Origin: Diadema setosum
Lineage: Eukaryota > Echinodermata > Echinoidea > Diadematoida > Diadematidae
Length of the DNA stretch: 64,000 nt
Assembly: GCA_033980235.1 (NCBI GenBank)
Contig: CM067075.1
Span: 12,126,292 to 12,190,291, forward strand
Reading direction: 5' to 3'
Shown: positions 25,877 through 39,208 of the stretch, piece after piece
How positions within the stretch are numbered: position 1 is the stretch's first letter
How the letters are laid out: every line of letters begins with the position of its first letter
Notes under the pieces: generated by a model
The model's database searches: none
Told to the model about the DNA's origin: nothing
The model's input: only the letters and a program-made list of their open reading frames with translations
Made by a program: the position numbers and the translations under genes

Positions 25877-26186
25877 CTGATTAATGAAACAAAAATGAAT
25901 CGGAAATCCAAGGTGAGAAACGCACGTTGCAGAATGTGTAGTGTGAAATTGCTGCTTATAAGTTGAGTGCACTGTTATTAAGTACCAGAATAATCAGCAA
26001 GAAATATATGGACATAAACCTACCAAAGCAATAACATGCCAATTATCCTTTTTTTCGTTGTGATTACTTAAAATTCTGAAGTTGATGTGTCGTTGGAATA
26101 TCAGCAGTTACCGGTTATATATGAATGGATCATTACACGATCAAAAGAGATGCATGATTAGAAAAAAAAAAAATAATTGAAATTAC

Positions 26187-26597
26187 CAATCTCGATACAT
26201 CCTCTGAATGTCACTGTCAATTCCGAATCTGCCACGGTGTAGTCGTCAGGAAGGGTGATTTCGAAATATACTTCATTCAAACCAGTCAAGGGTTCAAGCT
26301 CGTACATTCCTGAAGTCTGATCGTCTCCGGGTTGAGCTGTAAATTCGCGTTCAACATCCCCATCGCTGGACGAGAGGACACCAATTGTAACGCTATCGGG
26401 AGGTGAACCATTGGTTGTGCTTATGCTGACAGCTGATATCTTAATCGTCAGGTCTGAGGTGTCATCGACTGATTTGACAGTGACCTTCACTGTCCTCTCT
26501 GAAGTAGGTTCGCTCCAAAGGTTGGTTTTATTGTTGTCAAGTAAAACTTCCAATTTAGTATCAAGATCCACGCCATCCAGTGGTTTTCTGCAAGCAG
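26187..26597 (-). CDS. Exon F, unit 9
   Basis: NNK/PPDS/TVADS/CIEIG variant; the A-run after its donor (about 26161-26172) is the longest among the units. Confidence 0.85.
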
Positions 26598-26897
26598 CTG
26601 GTAAATAAAAGAAATGTCTTGGGTGTAGACGGGCGTGACGACGAATTTGTAGGGTACAATATTGTTAAGTGAACAGTAACACGTTAAAGTCATTGAGAGA
26701 GATATTAACATATGCATTTTAGTCATTCGTTTAGTAAAGCAAACTGGGTTGCTGGATAGCATAAAGCAGAATGTAGATGAAGGAAGAGGTTATGCTAACA
26801 TGAAAGAGTTGAGTGACCGCCTTCTAGTTTTACATGACATAATTCAGGTTTTACGTCTTCGGACACGAGTCTTGGCAAAGTGGAAGTGAGAATTTAC

Positions 26898-27062
26898 CTG
26901 GCGTTGTAGATTCCTGTCGTGCTGTTGTGGTCGATGTAACAGTTGTCTGAGTTGTAGTTGTTGCTTCAGGAGTGGCAGTAGTTTCCTCTACTACTGCTGT
27001 TGTTTGCTCGGTTCCTGGAGCAGTAGTCGTTGTCGCTCGCGTTCGCGTCCTTGTTGTAACTT
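26898..27062 (-). CDS. Exon E, unit 8
   Basis: Short-unit type; donor GTAAAT. Confidence 0.8.
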
Positions 27063-27642
27063 CTGTGAAAAAGGAGAAAACGACACACAAGTATCTTTCA
27101 CTCAGTGTTTTTGACGTTGAGAGACTTTTGTTTTTAAAGAGAAGACTTATAGCGAAGAATAGTCGAAACCAGTTTGATCTTAAAGCAATTATCATTTAGT
27201 GATATCTGATTTTCTTTTTTTACTACATGTTAATTCAAAAAAGTTAGAAATACAATGGAGACTTAGACCTACGTGACTGACCCAGAGTTGTCGTTTCTGT
27301 AAATGTTGAGAGAAAGAAAGAAATGAGAACATTCTACTTTCGGATCGAATACAGTCGTATTAGACAGAGTTGAAATATCAAATATGGTCATAAAAGACAA
27401 ATTACGTATATAGTGCTTTCCATGACTTAGATAATGCTCCATTGTTTATAGTTTCTTGATGTTCGGAAATTTCAGATGTAAACTGAAAAACAGTGTCTTT
27501 GTTTTTGATGATGATAAAGAATAAGGTTTTCTCATTAATACAATGGGATTGGGATAGGGAGGATAGGATGACTTTACATGATGAATTTCTTAAGAAAACT
27601 CATTGAATCGTAGAGGAAAAATGAAAAAGAAGAAGGCTTTAC

Positions 27643-27831
27643 CCATTGCTGTAGTCTGAGCAGGAGTAGTAGTAGTAAGACTTGTGGTCTCCTCCGTCCT
27701 AGTAGTACCCATCGGAGTTGTTGTGGTAACAGCTGTGGTGGTAGCTTCAGTGACTGTTGTGGGTTTCGACGTGGTGGTAGGTACAGTTGTAGTTGTAACG
27801 GTTGTAACTACTGTTGTTTCCATGCCCGTTG
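27643..27831 (-). CDS. Exon T, unit 8 (short form)
   Basis: 63 codons; acceptor preceded by TTTTACACATCAG, the variant of units 8, 10, 11 and 13. Confidence 0.8.
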
Positions 27832-28235
27832 CTGATGTGTAAAACAAAAGTACATCGGAAATCCAAGATGAAAAGCTCACAGTTCTATTTCAATTTAAAT
27901 TCAATTCATTGATTTCATAAAAGCAATACAGCCAATATTGACAATAATTAACAATGCAGACTGTGTACCGTAATTTTTTTGTTTTTTATTTTTTGCTGGA
28001 AGTTGAGAGCACTGTAAAGTGCAAGAGAAATGAGTGAAAAATGTATAGACATAACTTTTCCAAATCAATAACCTGCCAATTATCTTTTTGTGATCACACA
28101 AAATTCCAAAGTTGATATCCTGTTGCAATATATCAGCAGCTAGTGGTTAAATTTAGTTGGAGAAATGAATAGATAACATACAAGAACAAAATAGATGAAT
28201 GAGGACTTCTTCAGCGAACAAAGAAGTGAAATTAC

Positions 28236-28646
28236 CCGTTTCAATACATCCTCTGAATGTCACCGTCAATTCCGAATCTGCCACGTTGTAGTCGTCAGGA
28301 AGGGTGATTTCGAAATAAACTTCATTCAAACCAGTCAAGGGTTCAAGCTCGTACATTCCTGAAGTCTGATCGTCTCCGGGTTGAGCTGTAAATTCGCGTT
28401 CAACATCCCCATCGCTGGACGAGAGGACACCAATTGTAACGCTTTCGGGAGGTGAACCATTGGTTGTGCTTATGCTGACAGCTGATATCTTAATCGTCAG
28501 GTCTGAGGTGTCATCGACTGATTTGACAGTGACCTTCACTGTCCTCTCTGAAGTAGGTTCGCTCCAAAGGTTGGTTTTCTTGTTGTCAAGTAAAACTTCC
28601 AATTTAGTATCAAGATCCACGCCATCCAGTGGTTTTCTGCAAGCAG
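28236..28646 (-). CDS. Exon F, unit 8
   Basis: NKK/PPES/NVADS/CIETG variant. Confidence 0.85.
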
Positions 28647-28946
28647 CTGGTAATTAAAAGAAATGTCTTGGGTGTAGACGGGCGTGACGACGAATTTGTA
28701 GTGTACAATATTGTTAAGTGAACAGTAACACGTTAAAGTCATTGAGAGAGATATTAACATATGCATTTTAGTCATTCGTTTAGTTAAGCAAACTGGGTTG
28801 CTGGATAGCATAAAGCAGAATGTAGATGAAGGAAGAGGTTATGCTAACATGAAAGAGTTGAGTGACCGCCTTCTAGTTTTACATGACATAATTCAGGTTT
28901 TACGTCTTCGGACACGAGTCTTGGCAAAATGGAAGTGAGAATATAC

Positions 28947-29111
28947 CTGGCGTTGTAGATTCCTGTCGTGCTGTTGTGGTCGATGTAACAGTTGTCTGAG
29001 TTGTAGTTGTTGCTTCAGGAGTGGCAGTAGTTTCCTCTACTACTGCTGTTGTTTGCTCGGTTCCTGGAGCAGTAGTCGTCGTCGCTCGCGTTCGCGTCCT
29101 TGTTGTAACTT
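28947..29111 (-). CDS. Exon E, unit 7
   Basis: Donor GTATAT; GTCGTCGTCG codon variant shared with units 9, 12 and 14. Confidence 0.8.
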
Positions 29112-30082
29112 CTGTGAAAAAGGAGAAAACGACACACATGTATCTTTCACTCAGTGTTTTTGACAGTTGAGAGACTTTTGTTTTAAAGAGAAGACTTATA
29201 GCAAAGAATAGTCGAAACCAGTTTGATCTTAAAGCAATTATCATTTAGTGATATCTGATTTTCTTTTTTTACTACATGTTAGTTCAAAAAGGTTAGAAAT
29301 ACAATGGAGACTTAGACCTACCTGACTGACCCAGAGTTGTCGTTTCTGTAAATGTTGAGAGAAAGAAACAAATGAGAACATTCTACTTCTGGATCGAATA
29401 CAGTTGTATTAGACAGAGTTTGAAATATATCTAAGTATGAAATATATCTATAAGACAATTTTCCTTCTTTTCTTGACTGAAATGATGATTTCAAGTGTAT
29501 TTTGAAAAAAAAAAACAATGTCATCGCTTTAGATGTTAAGGGAAGAGAAAATGAGATTGCAGCGTTTGGCGCTTCGCTGTGGTGTTGAGCTTTAAAAGAA
29601 ATATTTGTTTTTTACTTATTTAATGTTTCATGGTAGTTGACCAAACCGAGGAAACCTAATATTTTTATAAAAATGGAATGTATTACCTGGGGGAGAGGTA
29701 CCTCTCGTGGTTGGAGCCGGAGTGGGTCCTGCGGTAATATACAAACAAAGGGGAAAATAAATCCATAGGAACCTTTTTAATGAAATTGATCTGGCCATAG
29801 CTAACAACTGAAAATGCTCTCAGTTCACTTATTATACCGTTTATAGCGCACGGAGTGAATGCAATGTGTCTATAATCTATACATGGATAGAGAATCAAAT
29901 GATTAGAAATAAGTCATAGTATATTCCTTTTCTGCGTAACTAGAACTTTTAAGGATCACGACCGACACGTTAGATAGAACTGCTTGAATTTTAATCGTCA
30001 ACGAGAATTTTCCGTTTGAACTCACAAGAACTTGTCCACATAAGAGTGTTGTTCTTGAAAAGGTCGCTTAAAGTGCACCTAC

Positions 30083-30224
30083 CCTGACAGCCGTAGACCT
30101 CGATTTCATTTCCCAGATTAAGTGCATCTCCAAAGGTTGCTTCGATAGCTCGCACAGGCCCCAATTCGGATGGAAGCCAGAGGTTCGTTGGAGCGGAGTC
30201 ACTCAAAGAAAATGTCACTTCGCC
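30083..30224 (-). CDS. Exon B, unit 7
   Basis: Complete; phase 0 to 1. Confidence 0.85.
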
Positions 30225-30684
30225 CTATGAAGAATACAAAGAAATTAATCAATGCATTAGTACAACTTTCCAATTTGATGTCTGGACAAAACAATGTTCA
30301 GAAAATGCAAATGCAAATCTGGAAAATCAAATATGTTTGAAATACGACTGCAATAAAGGGGTGACATAATAATGTCTTTCCAAGAAAGATAACAAGTGTT
30401 AGTACGATGAATCAGAGAAGATGATCAGTAGAGATTTGACAGCTAGGACTGGTACACTGAAGATATAGAGGATATTGTTAAGCCTTTCTCTATCATTCAT
30501 GGTCGTTGGATATCGTATACAGTGCTTTAGGGTTGTACGTGCAAATCAACACTCAAAGCACATAATGGGTTAATAGAAGATACAGGCGAAATACCGCCCA
30601 TTTCCTTTTATAACGTATTAATACAAGAAGTGGTAAAGTATGTTCTGTGTAGAACAAGGGAATACTTGTCTATTTAGGATTTAC

Positions 30685-30926
30685 CTGACTCTCTGACTCT
30701 CCCGATCCTGAACCGGAGAAGTCACCAGATCCTGATTCTGTGCTCTGTGCAGGAACAATAATCCATTCATCTCCTTCGGCGCGCTTGATTCTGAATACTA
30801 CTGTAGTCATTGTAGGGAAGCTGGTGGCAGGTAGTTTGATTCCTCTGATAGTAGTAGGCTGACTGAAACTGGCTTCGTATGTCAAGGTAGTGACTTCTTG
30901 CAATGGCTCTTGTGGCTCGTAGCATT
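30685..30926 (-). CDS. Exon A, unit 7
   Basis: Complete; PATS/ESES variant. Confidence 0.85.
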
Positions 30927-31375
30927 CTGAAAAGAATGGTCAATCGTTCGTCTCAGTTATTGGGTAAAATATTTTGGTCATACCATAGCGTTCCACTACC
31001 GTTGATGTTTATACTAATGGGACATGAATCATATTAGAATGGAATGGAAATTATCTGGTGCTGTTGTTGGTTGTTCAGTTGCTCAAGTGGTATATGTGAT
31101 GGTTGACTGAGTAGCAGTTGCCTCCACTGCTGCCACTTTAGTTGTTGGTGCAGATTTTGCTTTTTGGAGACATAACAATGTATTGTATTGTAGCGTTGAC
31201 AATCTCCTAAGTCTTAAAATGCCACCAGTAGTCAATCTAGAACATTATTCTCAACAAAATTCCATGCTTTAAATTGGGATAGCAGGGAAGTGTTAACTTA
31301 CGAGATTAATTTATACAGAAAGCTCATTTGCCAGAGAGAGAGAGAGAAAAAAAAAACCCCAGAACAAGGCTTTAC

Positions 31376-31567
31376 CCGATGCTGTAGTCTGAGCAGGAGT
31401 AGTAGTAGTAGACAGAGTTGTGGTCTCCTCCGTCCTAGTAGTACCCATCGGAGTTGTTGTGGTAACAGCTGTGGTGGTAGCTTCAGTGACTGTTGTGGGT
31501 TTCGACGTGGTGGTAGGTACAGTTGTAGTTACAACGGTTGTAACTACTGTTGTTTCCATGCCCGTTG
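31376..31567 (-). CDS. Exon T, unit 7
   Basis: Long form ending TTASG. Confidence 0.8.
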
Positions 31568-31875
31568 CTGATTAATGAAACAAAAATGAATCGGAAATCC
31601 AAGGTGAGAAACGCACGTTGCAGAATGTGTAGTGTGAAATTGCTGCTTATAAGTTGAGTGCACTGTTATTAAGTACCAGAATAATCAGCAAGAAATATAT
31701 GGACATAAACCTACCAAAGCAATAACATGCCAATTATCCTTTTTTTCGTTGTGATTACTTAAAATTCTGAAGTTGATGTGTCGTTGGAATATCAGCAGTT
31801 ACCGGTTATATATGAATGGATCATTACACGATCAAAAGAGATGCATGATTAGAAAAAAAAAATAATTGAAATTAC

Positions 31876-32286
31876 CAATCTCGATACATCCTCTGAATGT
31901 CACTGTCAATTCCGAATCTGCCACGGTGTAGTCGTCAGGAAGGGTGATTTCGAAATATACTTCATTCAAACCAGTCAAGGGTTCAAGCTCGTACATTCCT
32001 GAAGTCTGATCGTCTCCGGGTTGAGCTGTAAATTCGCGTTCAACATCCCCATCGCTGGACGAGAGGACACCAATTGTAACGCTATCGGGAGGTGAACCAT
32101 TGGTTGTGCTTATGCTGACAGCTGATATCTTAATCGTCAGGTCTGAGGTGTCATCGACTGATTTGACAGTGACCTTCACTGTCCTCTCTGAAGTAGGTTC
32201 GCTCCAAAGGTTGGTTTTATTGTTGTCAAGTAAAACTTCCAATTTAGTATCAAGATCCACGCCATCCAGTGGTTTTCTGCAAGCAG
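31876..32286 (-). CDS. Exon F, unit 7
   Basis: NNK/PPDS/TVADS/CIEIG variant with the NKT sequon. Confidence 0.85.
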
Positions 32287-32586
32287 CTGGTAAATAAAAG
32301 AAATGTCTTGGGTGTAGACGGGCGTGACGACGAATTTGTAGGGTACAATATTGTTAAGTGAACAGTAACACGTTAAAGTCGTTGAGAGAGATATTAACAT
32401 ATGCATTTTAGTCATTCGTTTAGTAAAGCAAACTGGGTTGCTGGATAGCATAAAGCAGAATGTAGATGAAGGAAGAGGTTATGCTAACATGAAAGAGTTG
32501 AGTGACCGCCTTCTAGTTTTACATGACATAATTCAGGTTTTACGTCTTCGGACACGAGTCTTGGCAAAGTGGAAGTGAGAATTTAC

Positions 32587-32751
32587 CTGGCGTTGTAGAT
32601 TCCTGTCGTGCTGTTGTGGTCGATGTAACAGTTGTCTGAGTTGTAGTTGTTGCTTCAGGAGTGGCAGTAGTTTCCTCTACTACTGCTGTTGTTTGCTCGG
32701 TTCCTGGAGCAGTAGTCGTTGTCGCTCGCGTTCGCGTCCTTGTTGTAACTT
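32587..32751 (-). CDS. Exon E, unit 6
   Basis: Short-unit type; donor GTAAAT. Confidence 0.8.
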
Positions 32752-33331
32752 CTGTGAAAAAGGAGAAAACGACACACATGTATCTTTCACTCAGTGTTTT
32801 TGACGTTGAGAGACTTTTGTTTTTAAAGAGAAGACTTATAGCGAAGAAAAGTCGAAACCAGTTTGATCTTAAAGCAATTATCATTTAGTGATATCTGATT
32901 TTCTTTTTTTACTACATGTTAATTCAAAAAAGTTAGAAATACAATGGAGACTTAGACCTACGTGACTGACCCAGAGTTGTCGTTTCTGTAAATGTTGAGA
33001 GAAAGAAAGAAATGAGAACATTCTACTTTCGGATCGAATACAGTCGTATTAGACAGAGTTGAAATATCAAATATGGTCATAAAAGACAAATTACGTATAT
33101 AGTGCTTTCCATGACTTAGCTAATGCTCCATTGTTTATAGTTTCTTGATGTTCGGAAATTTCAGATGTAAACTGAAAAACAGTGTCTTTGTTTTTGATGA
33201 TGATAAAGAATAAGGTTTTCTCATTAATACAATGGGATTGGGATAGGGAGGATAGGATGACTTTACATGATGAATTTCTTAAGAAAACTCATTGAATCGT
33301 AGAGGAAAAATGAAAAAGAAGAAGGCTTTAC

Positions 33332-33520
33332 CCATTGCTGTAGTCTGAGCAGGAGTAGTAGTAGTAAGACTTGTGGTCTCCTCCGTCCTAGTAGTACCCA
33401 TCGGAGTTGTTGTGGTAACAGCTGTGGTGGTAGCTTCAGTGACTGTTGTGGGTTTCGACGTGGTGGTAGGTACAGTTGTAGTTGTAACGGTTGTAACTAC
33501 TGTTGTTTCCATGCCCGTTG
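33332..33520 (-). CDS. Exon T, unit 6 (short form)
   Basis: 63 codons; protein as in unit 4. Confidence 0.8.
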
Positions 33521-33924
33521 CTGATGTATAAAACAAAAGTACATCGGAAATCCAAGATGAAAAGCTCACAGTTCTATTTCATTTTAAATTCAATTCATTG
33601 ATTTCATAAAAGCAATACAGCCAATATTGACAATAATTAACAATGCAGAATGTGTACCGTAATTTTTTTGTTTTTTATTTTTTGCTGGAAGTTGAGAGCA
33701 CTGTAAAGTGCAAGAGAAATGAGTGAAAAATGTATAGACATAACTTTTCCAAATCAATAACCTGCCAATTATCTTTTTGTGATCACACAAAATTCCAAAG
33801 TTGATATCCTGTTGCAATATATCAGCAGCTAGTGGTTAAATTTAGTTGGAGAAATGAATAGATAACATACAAGAACAAAATAGATGAATGAGGACTTCTT
33901 CAGCGAACAAAGAAGTGAAATTAC

Positions 33925-34335
33925 CCGTTTCAATACACCCTCTGAATGTCACCGTCAATTCCGAATCTGCCACGTTGTAGTCGTCAGGAAGGGTGATTTC
34001 GAAATAAACTTCATTCAAACCAGTCAAGGGTTCAAGCTCGTACATTCCTGAAGTCTGATCGTCTCCGGGTTGAGCTGTAAATTCGCGTTCAACATCCCCA
34101 TCGCTGGACGAGAGGACACCAATTGTAACGCTTTCGGGAGGTGAACCATTGGTTGTGCTTATGCTGACAGCTGATATCTTAATCGTCAGGTCTGAGGTGT
34201 CATCGACTGATTTGACAGTGACCTTCACTGTCCTCTCTGAAGTAGGTTCGCTCCAAAGGTTGGTTTTCTTGTTGTCAAGTAAAACTTCCAATTTAGTATC
34301 AAGATCCACGCCATCCAGTGGTTTTCTGCAAGCAG
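33925..34335 (-). CDS. Exon F, unit 6
   Basis: NKK/NVADS variant with a silent GGG for GGA before the last Cys, shared with unit 4. Confidence 0.85.
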
Positions 34336-34635
34336 CTGGTAATTAAAAGAAATGTCTTGGGTGTAGACGGGCGTGACGACGAATTTGTAGTGTACAATAT
34401 TGTTAAGTGAACAGTAACACGTTAAAGTCATTGAGAGAGATATTAACATATGCATTTTAGTCATTCGTTTAGTTAAGCAAACTGGGTTGCTGGATAGCAT
34501 AAAGCAGAATGTAGATGAAGGAAGAGGTTATGCTAACATGAAAGAGTTGAGTGACCGCCTTCTAGTTTTACATGACATAATTCAGGTTTTACGTCTTCGG
34601 ACACGAGTCTTGGCAAAATGGAAGTGAGAATATAC

Positions 34636-34800
34636 CTGGCGTTGTAGATTCCTGTCGTGCTGTTGTGGTCGATGTAACAGTTGTCTGAGTTGTAGTTGTT
34701 GCTTCAGGAGTGGCAGTAGTTTCCTCTACTACTGCTGTTGTTTGCTCGGTTCCTGGAGCAGTAGTCGTTGTCGCTCGCGTTCGCGTCCTTGTTGTAACTT
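34636..34800 (-). CDS. Exon E, unit 5
   Basis: Donor GTATAT; carries the GTCGTTGTCG codon variant, as in unit 3. Confidence 0.8.
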
Positions 34801-35770
34801 CTGTGAAAAAGGAGAAAACGACACACATGTATCTTTCACTCAGTGTTTTTGACAGTTGAGAGACTTTTGTTTTAAAGAGAAGACTTATAGCAAAGAATAG
34901 TCGAAACCAGTTTGATCTTAAAGCAATTATCATTTAGTGATATCTGATTTTCTTTTTTTACTACATGTTAGTTCAAAAAGGTTAGAAATACAATGGAGAC
35001 TTAGACCTACCTGACTGACCCAGAGTTGTCGTTTCTGTAAATGTTGAGAGAAAGAAACAAATGAGAACATTCTACTTCTGGATCGAATACAGTTGTATTA
35101 GACAGAGTTTGAAATATATCTAAGTATGAAATATATCTATAAGACAATTTTCCTTCTTTTCTTGACTGAAATGATGATTTCAAGTGTATTTTGAAAAAAA
35201 AAACAATGTCATCGCTTTAGATGTTAAGGGAAGAGAAAATGAGATTGCAGCGTTTGGCGCTTCGCTGTGGTGTTGAGCTTTAAAAGAAATATTTGTTTTT
35301 TACTTATTTAATGTTTCATGGTAGTTGACCAAACCGAGGAAACCTAATATTTTTATAAAAATGGAATGTATTACCTGGGGGAGAGGTACCTCTCGTGGTT
35401 GGAGCCGGAGTGGGTCCTGCGGTAATATACAAACAAAGGGGAAAATAAATCCATAGGAACCTTTTTAATGAAATTGATCTGGCCATAGCTAACAACTGAA
35501 AATGCTCTCAGTTCACTTATTATACCGTTTATAGCGCACGGAGTGAATGCAATGTGTCTATAATCTATACATGGATAGAGAATCAAATGATTAGAAATAA
35601 GTCATAGTATATTCCTTTTCTGCGTAACTAGAACTTTTAAGGATCACGACCGACACGTTAGATAGAACTGCTTGAATTTTAATCGTCAACGAGAATTTTC
35701 CGTTTGAACTCACAAGAACTTGTCCACATAAGAGTGTTGTTCTTGAAAAGGTCGCTTAAAGTGCACCTAC

Positions 35771-35912
35771 CCTGACAGCCGTAGACCTCGATTTCATTTC
35801 CCAGATTAAGTGCATCTCCAAAGGTTGCTTCGATAGCTCGCACAGGCCCCAATTCGGATGGAAGCCAGAGGTTCGTTGGAGCGGAGTCACTCAAAGAAAA
35901 TGTCACTTCGCC
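35771..35912 (-). CDS. Exon B, unit 5
   Basis: Complete second half-domain ending VYGCQG. Confidence 0.85.
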
Positions 35913-36372
35913 CTATGAAGAATACAAAGAAATTAATCAATGCATTAGTACAACTTTCCAATTTGATGTCTGGACAAAACAATGTTCAGAAAATGCAAAT
36001 GCAAATCTGGAAAATCAAATATGTTTGAAATACGACTGCAATAAAGGGGTGACATAATAATGTCTTTCCAAGAAAGATAACAAGTGTTAGTACGATGAAT
36101 CAGAGAAGATGATCAGTAGAGATTTGACAGCTAGGACTGGTACACTGAAGATATAGAGGATATTGTTAAGCCTTTCTCTATCATTCATGGTCGTTGGATA
36201 TCGTATACAGTGCTTTAGGGTTGTACGTGCAAATCAACACTCAAAGCACATAATGGGTTAATAGAAGATACAGGCGAAATACCGCCCATTTCCTTTTATA
36301 ACGTATTAATACAAGAAGTGGTAAAGTATGTTCTGTGTAGAACAAGGGAATACTTGTCTATTTAGGATTTAC

Positions 36373-36614
36373 CTGACTCTCTGACTCTCCCGATCCTGAA
36401 CCGGAGAAGTCACCAGATCCTGATTCTGTGCTCTGTGCAGGAACAATAATCCATTCATCTCCTTCGGCGCGCTTGATTCTGAATACTACTGTAGTCATTG
36501 TAGGGAAGCTGGTGGCAGGTAGTTTGATTCCTCTGATAGTAGTAGGCTGACTGAAACTGGCTTCGTATGTCAAGGTAGTGACTTCTTGCAATGGCTCTTG
36601 TGGCTCGTAGCATT
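36373..36614 (-). CDS. Exon A, unit 5
   Basis: Complete, with the Ser-Gly cluster; joins exon B at 35771-35912 in phase 0. Confidence 0.85.
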
Positions 36615-37063
36615 CTGAAAAGAATGGTCAATCGTTCGTCTCAGTTATTGGGTAAAATATTTTGGTCATACCATAGCGTTCCACTACCGTTGATGTTTAT
36701 ACTAATGGGACATGAATCATATTAGAATGGAATGGAAATTATCTGGTGCTGTTGTTGGTTGTTCAGTTGCTCAAGTGGTATATGTGATGGTTGACTGAGT
36801 AGCAGTTGCCTCCACTGCTGCCACTTTAGTTGTTGGTGCAGATTTTGCTTTTTGGAGACATAACAATGTATTGTATTGTAGCGTTGACAATCTCCTAAGT
36901 CTTAAAATGCCACCAGTAGTCAATCTAGAACATTATTCTCAACAAAATTCCATGCTTTAAATTGGGATAGCAGGGAAGTGTTAACTTACGAGATTAATTT
37001 ATACAGAAAGCTCATTTGCCAGAGAGAGAGAGAGAAAAAAAAAACCCCAGAACAAGGCTTTAC

Positions 37064-37255
37064 CCGATGCTGTAGTCTGAGCAGGAGTAGTAGTAGTAGA
37101 CAGAGTTGTGGTCTCCTCCGTCCTAGTAGTACCCATCGGAGTTGTTGTGGTAACAGCTGTGGTGGTAGCTTCAGTGACTGTTGTGGGTTTCGACGTGGTG
37201 GTAGGTACAGTTGTAGTTACAACGGTTGTAACTACTGTTGTTTCCATGCCCGTTG
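37064..37255 (-). CDS. Exon T, unit 5
   Basis: Long form ending TTASG; no protein difference seen from units 7 and 9. Confidence 0.8.
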
Positions 37256-37563
37256 CTGATTAATGAAACAAAAATGAATCGGAAATCCAAGGTGAGAAAC
37301 GCACGTTGCAGAATGTGTAGTGTGAAATTGCTGCTTATAAGTTGAGTGCACTGTTATTAAGTACCAGAATAATCAGCAAGAAATATATGGACATAAACCT
37401 ACCAAAGCAATAACATGCCAATTATCCTTTTTTTCGTTGTGATTACTTAAAATTCTGAAGTTGATGTGTCGTTGGAATATCAGCAGTTACCGGTTATATA
37501 TGAATGGATCATTACACGATCAAAAGAGATGCATGATTAGAAAAAAAAAATAATTGAAATTAC

Positions 37564-37974
37564 CAATCTCGATACATCCTCTGAATGTCACTGTCAATTC
37601 CGAATCTGCCACGGTGTAGTCGTCAGGAAGGGTGATTTCGAAATATACTTCATTCAAACCAGTCAAGGGTTCAAGCTCGTACATTCCTGAAGTCTGATCG
37701 TCTCCGGGTTGAGCTGTAAATTCGCGTTCAACATCCCCATCGCTGGACGAGAGGACACCAATTGTAACGCTATCGGGAGGTGAACCATTGGTTGTGCTTA
37801 TGCTGACAGCTGATATCTTAATCGTCAGGTCTGAGGTGTCATCGACTGATTTGACAGTGACCTTCACTGTCCTCTCTGAAGTAGGTTCGCTCCAAAGGTT
37901 GGTTTTATTGTTGTCAAGTAAAACTTCCAATTTAGTATCAAGATCCACGCCATCCAGTGGTTTTCTGCAAGCAG
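37564..37974 (-). CDS. Exon F, unit 5 (long-unit variant)
   Basis: Long-unit variant: DNNKTNLW (NKT sequon present), PPDS, TVADS and CIEIG. Confidence 0.85.
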
Positions 37975-38274
37975 CTGGTAAATAAAAGAAATGTCTTGGG
38001 TGTAGACGGGCGTGACGACGAATTTGTAGGGTACAATATTGTTAAGTGAACAGTAACACGTTAAAGTCGTTGAGAGAGATATTAACATATGCATTTTAGT
38101 CATTCGTTTAGTAAAGCAAACTGGGTTGCTGGATAGCATAAAGCAGAATGTAGATGAAGGAAGAGGTTATGCTAACATGAAAGAGTTGAGTGACCGCCTT
38201 CTAGTTTTACATGACATAATTCAGGTTTTACGTCTTCGGACACGAGTCTTGGCAAAGTGGAAGTGAGAATTTAC

Positions 38275-38439
38275 CTGGCGTTGTAGATTCCTGTCGTGCT
38301 GTTGTGGTCGATGTAACAGTTGTCTGAGTTGTAGTTGTTGCTTCAGGAGTGGCAGTAGTTTCCTCTACTACTGCTGTTGTTTGCTCGGTTCCTGGAGCAG
38401 TAGTCGTTGTCGCTCGCGTTCGCGTCCTTGTTGTAACTT
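38275..38439 (-). CDS. Exon E, unit 4
   Basis: Short-unit type with donor GTAAAT and the GACGTTGAG marker in the upstream intron. Confidence 0.8.
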
Positions 38440-39019
38440 CTGTGAAAAAGGAGAAAACGACACACATGTATCTTTCACTCAGTGTTTTTGACGTTGAGAG
38501 ACTTTTGTTTTTAAAGAGAAGACTTATAGCGAAGAAAAGTCGAAACCAGTTTGATCTTAAAGCAATTATCATTTAGTGATATCTGATTTTCTTTTTTTAC
38601 TACATGTTAATTCAAAAAAGTTAGAAATACAATGGAGACTTAGACCTACGTGACTGACCCAGAGTTGTCGTTTCTGTAAATGTTGAGAGAAAGAAAGAAA
38701 TGAGAACATTCTACTTTCGGATCGAATACAGTCGTATTAGACAGAGTTGAAATATCAAATATGGTCATAAAAGACAAATTACGTATATAGTGCTTTCCAT
38801 GACTTAGCTAATGCTCCATTGTTTATAGTTTCTTGATGTTCGGAAATTTCAGATGTAAACTGAAAAACAGTGTCTTTGTTTTTGATGATGATAAAGAATA
38901 AGGTTTTCTCATTAATACAATGGGATTGGGATAGGGAGGATAGGATGACTTTACATGATGAATTTCTTAAGAAAACTCATTGAATCGTAGAGGAAAAATG
39001 AAAAAGAAGAAGGCTTTAC

Positions 39020-39208
39020 CCATTGCTGTAGTCTGAGCAGGAGTAGTAGTAGTAAGACTTGTGGTCTCCTCCGTCCTAGTAGTACCCATCGGAGTTGTTG
39101 TGGTAACAGCTGTGGTGGTAGCTTCAGTGACTGTTGTGGGTTTCGACGTGGTGGTAGGTACAGTTGTAGTTGTAACGGTTGTAACTACTGTTGTTTCCAT
39201 GCCCGTTG
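39020..39208 (-). CDS. Exon T, unit 4 (short form)
   Basis: 189 nt (63 codons), phase 1-1, acceptor ATACATCAG|CAACGG. Reads TTVTTTTVPTTTSKPTTVTE and has TTSLTTTT where the long form has TTTLSTTTT. Confidence 0.8.

Larger units (their letters stand above)
22957..26597 (-). repeat. Array unit 9, long type (L)
   Basis: Exons: F 26187-26597, T 25685-25876, P 25364-25390 (donor AT), A 24994-25235, B 24392-24533, C 23996-24037, D 23632-23655, E 23257-23421. Confidence 0.85.
26598..28646 (-). repeat. Array unit 8, short type (S)
   Basis: Exons: F 28236-28646, T 27643-27831, D 27273-27296, E 26898-27062. Carries the ACACAAGTATC intron variant shared with units 10 and 11. Confidence 0.85.
28647..32286 (-). 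repeat. Array unit 7, long type (L)
   Basis: Exons: F 31876-32286, T 31376-31567, P 31055-31081 (donor AT), A 30685-30926, B 30083-30224, C 29687-29728, D 29322-29345, E 28947-29111. Shares with unit 5 an intron base change just 5' of F (AAAGTCGTTGAG). Confidence 0.85.
32287..34335 (-). repeat. Array unit 6, short type (S)
   Basis: 2,049 bp. Exons: F 33925-34335, T 33332-33520, D 32962-32985, E 32587-32751. Shares with unit 4 an intron change (TTAGCTAATG) and a silent change near the last Cys of F. Confidence 0.85.
34336..37974 (-). repeat. Array unit 5, long type (L)
   Basis: Nearly identical to unit 7. Exons: F 37564-37974, T 37064-37255, P 36743-36769 (donor AT), A 36373-36614, B 35771-35912, C 35375-35416, D 35011-35034, E 34636-34800. 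Confidence 0.85.
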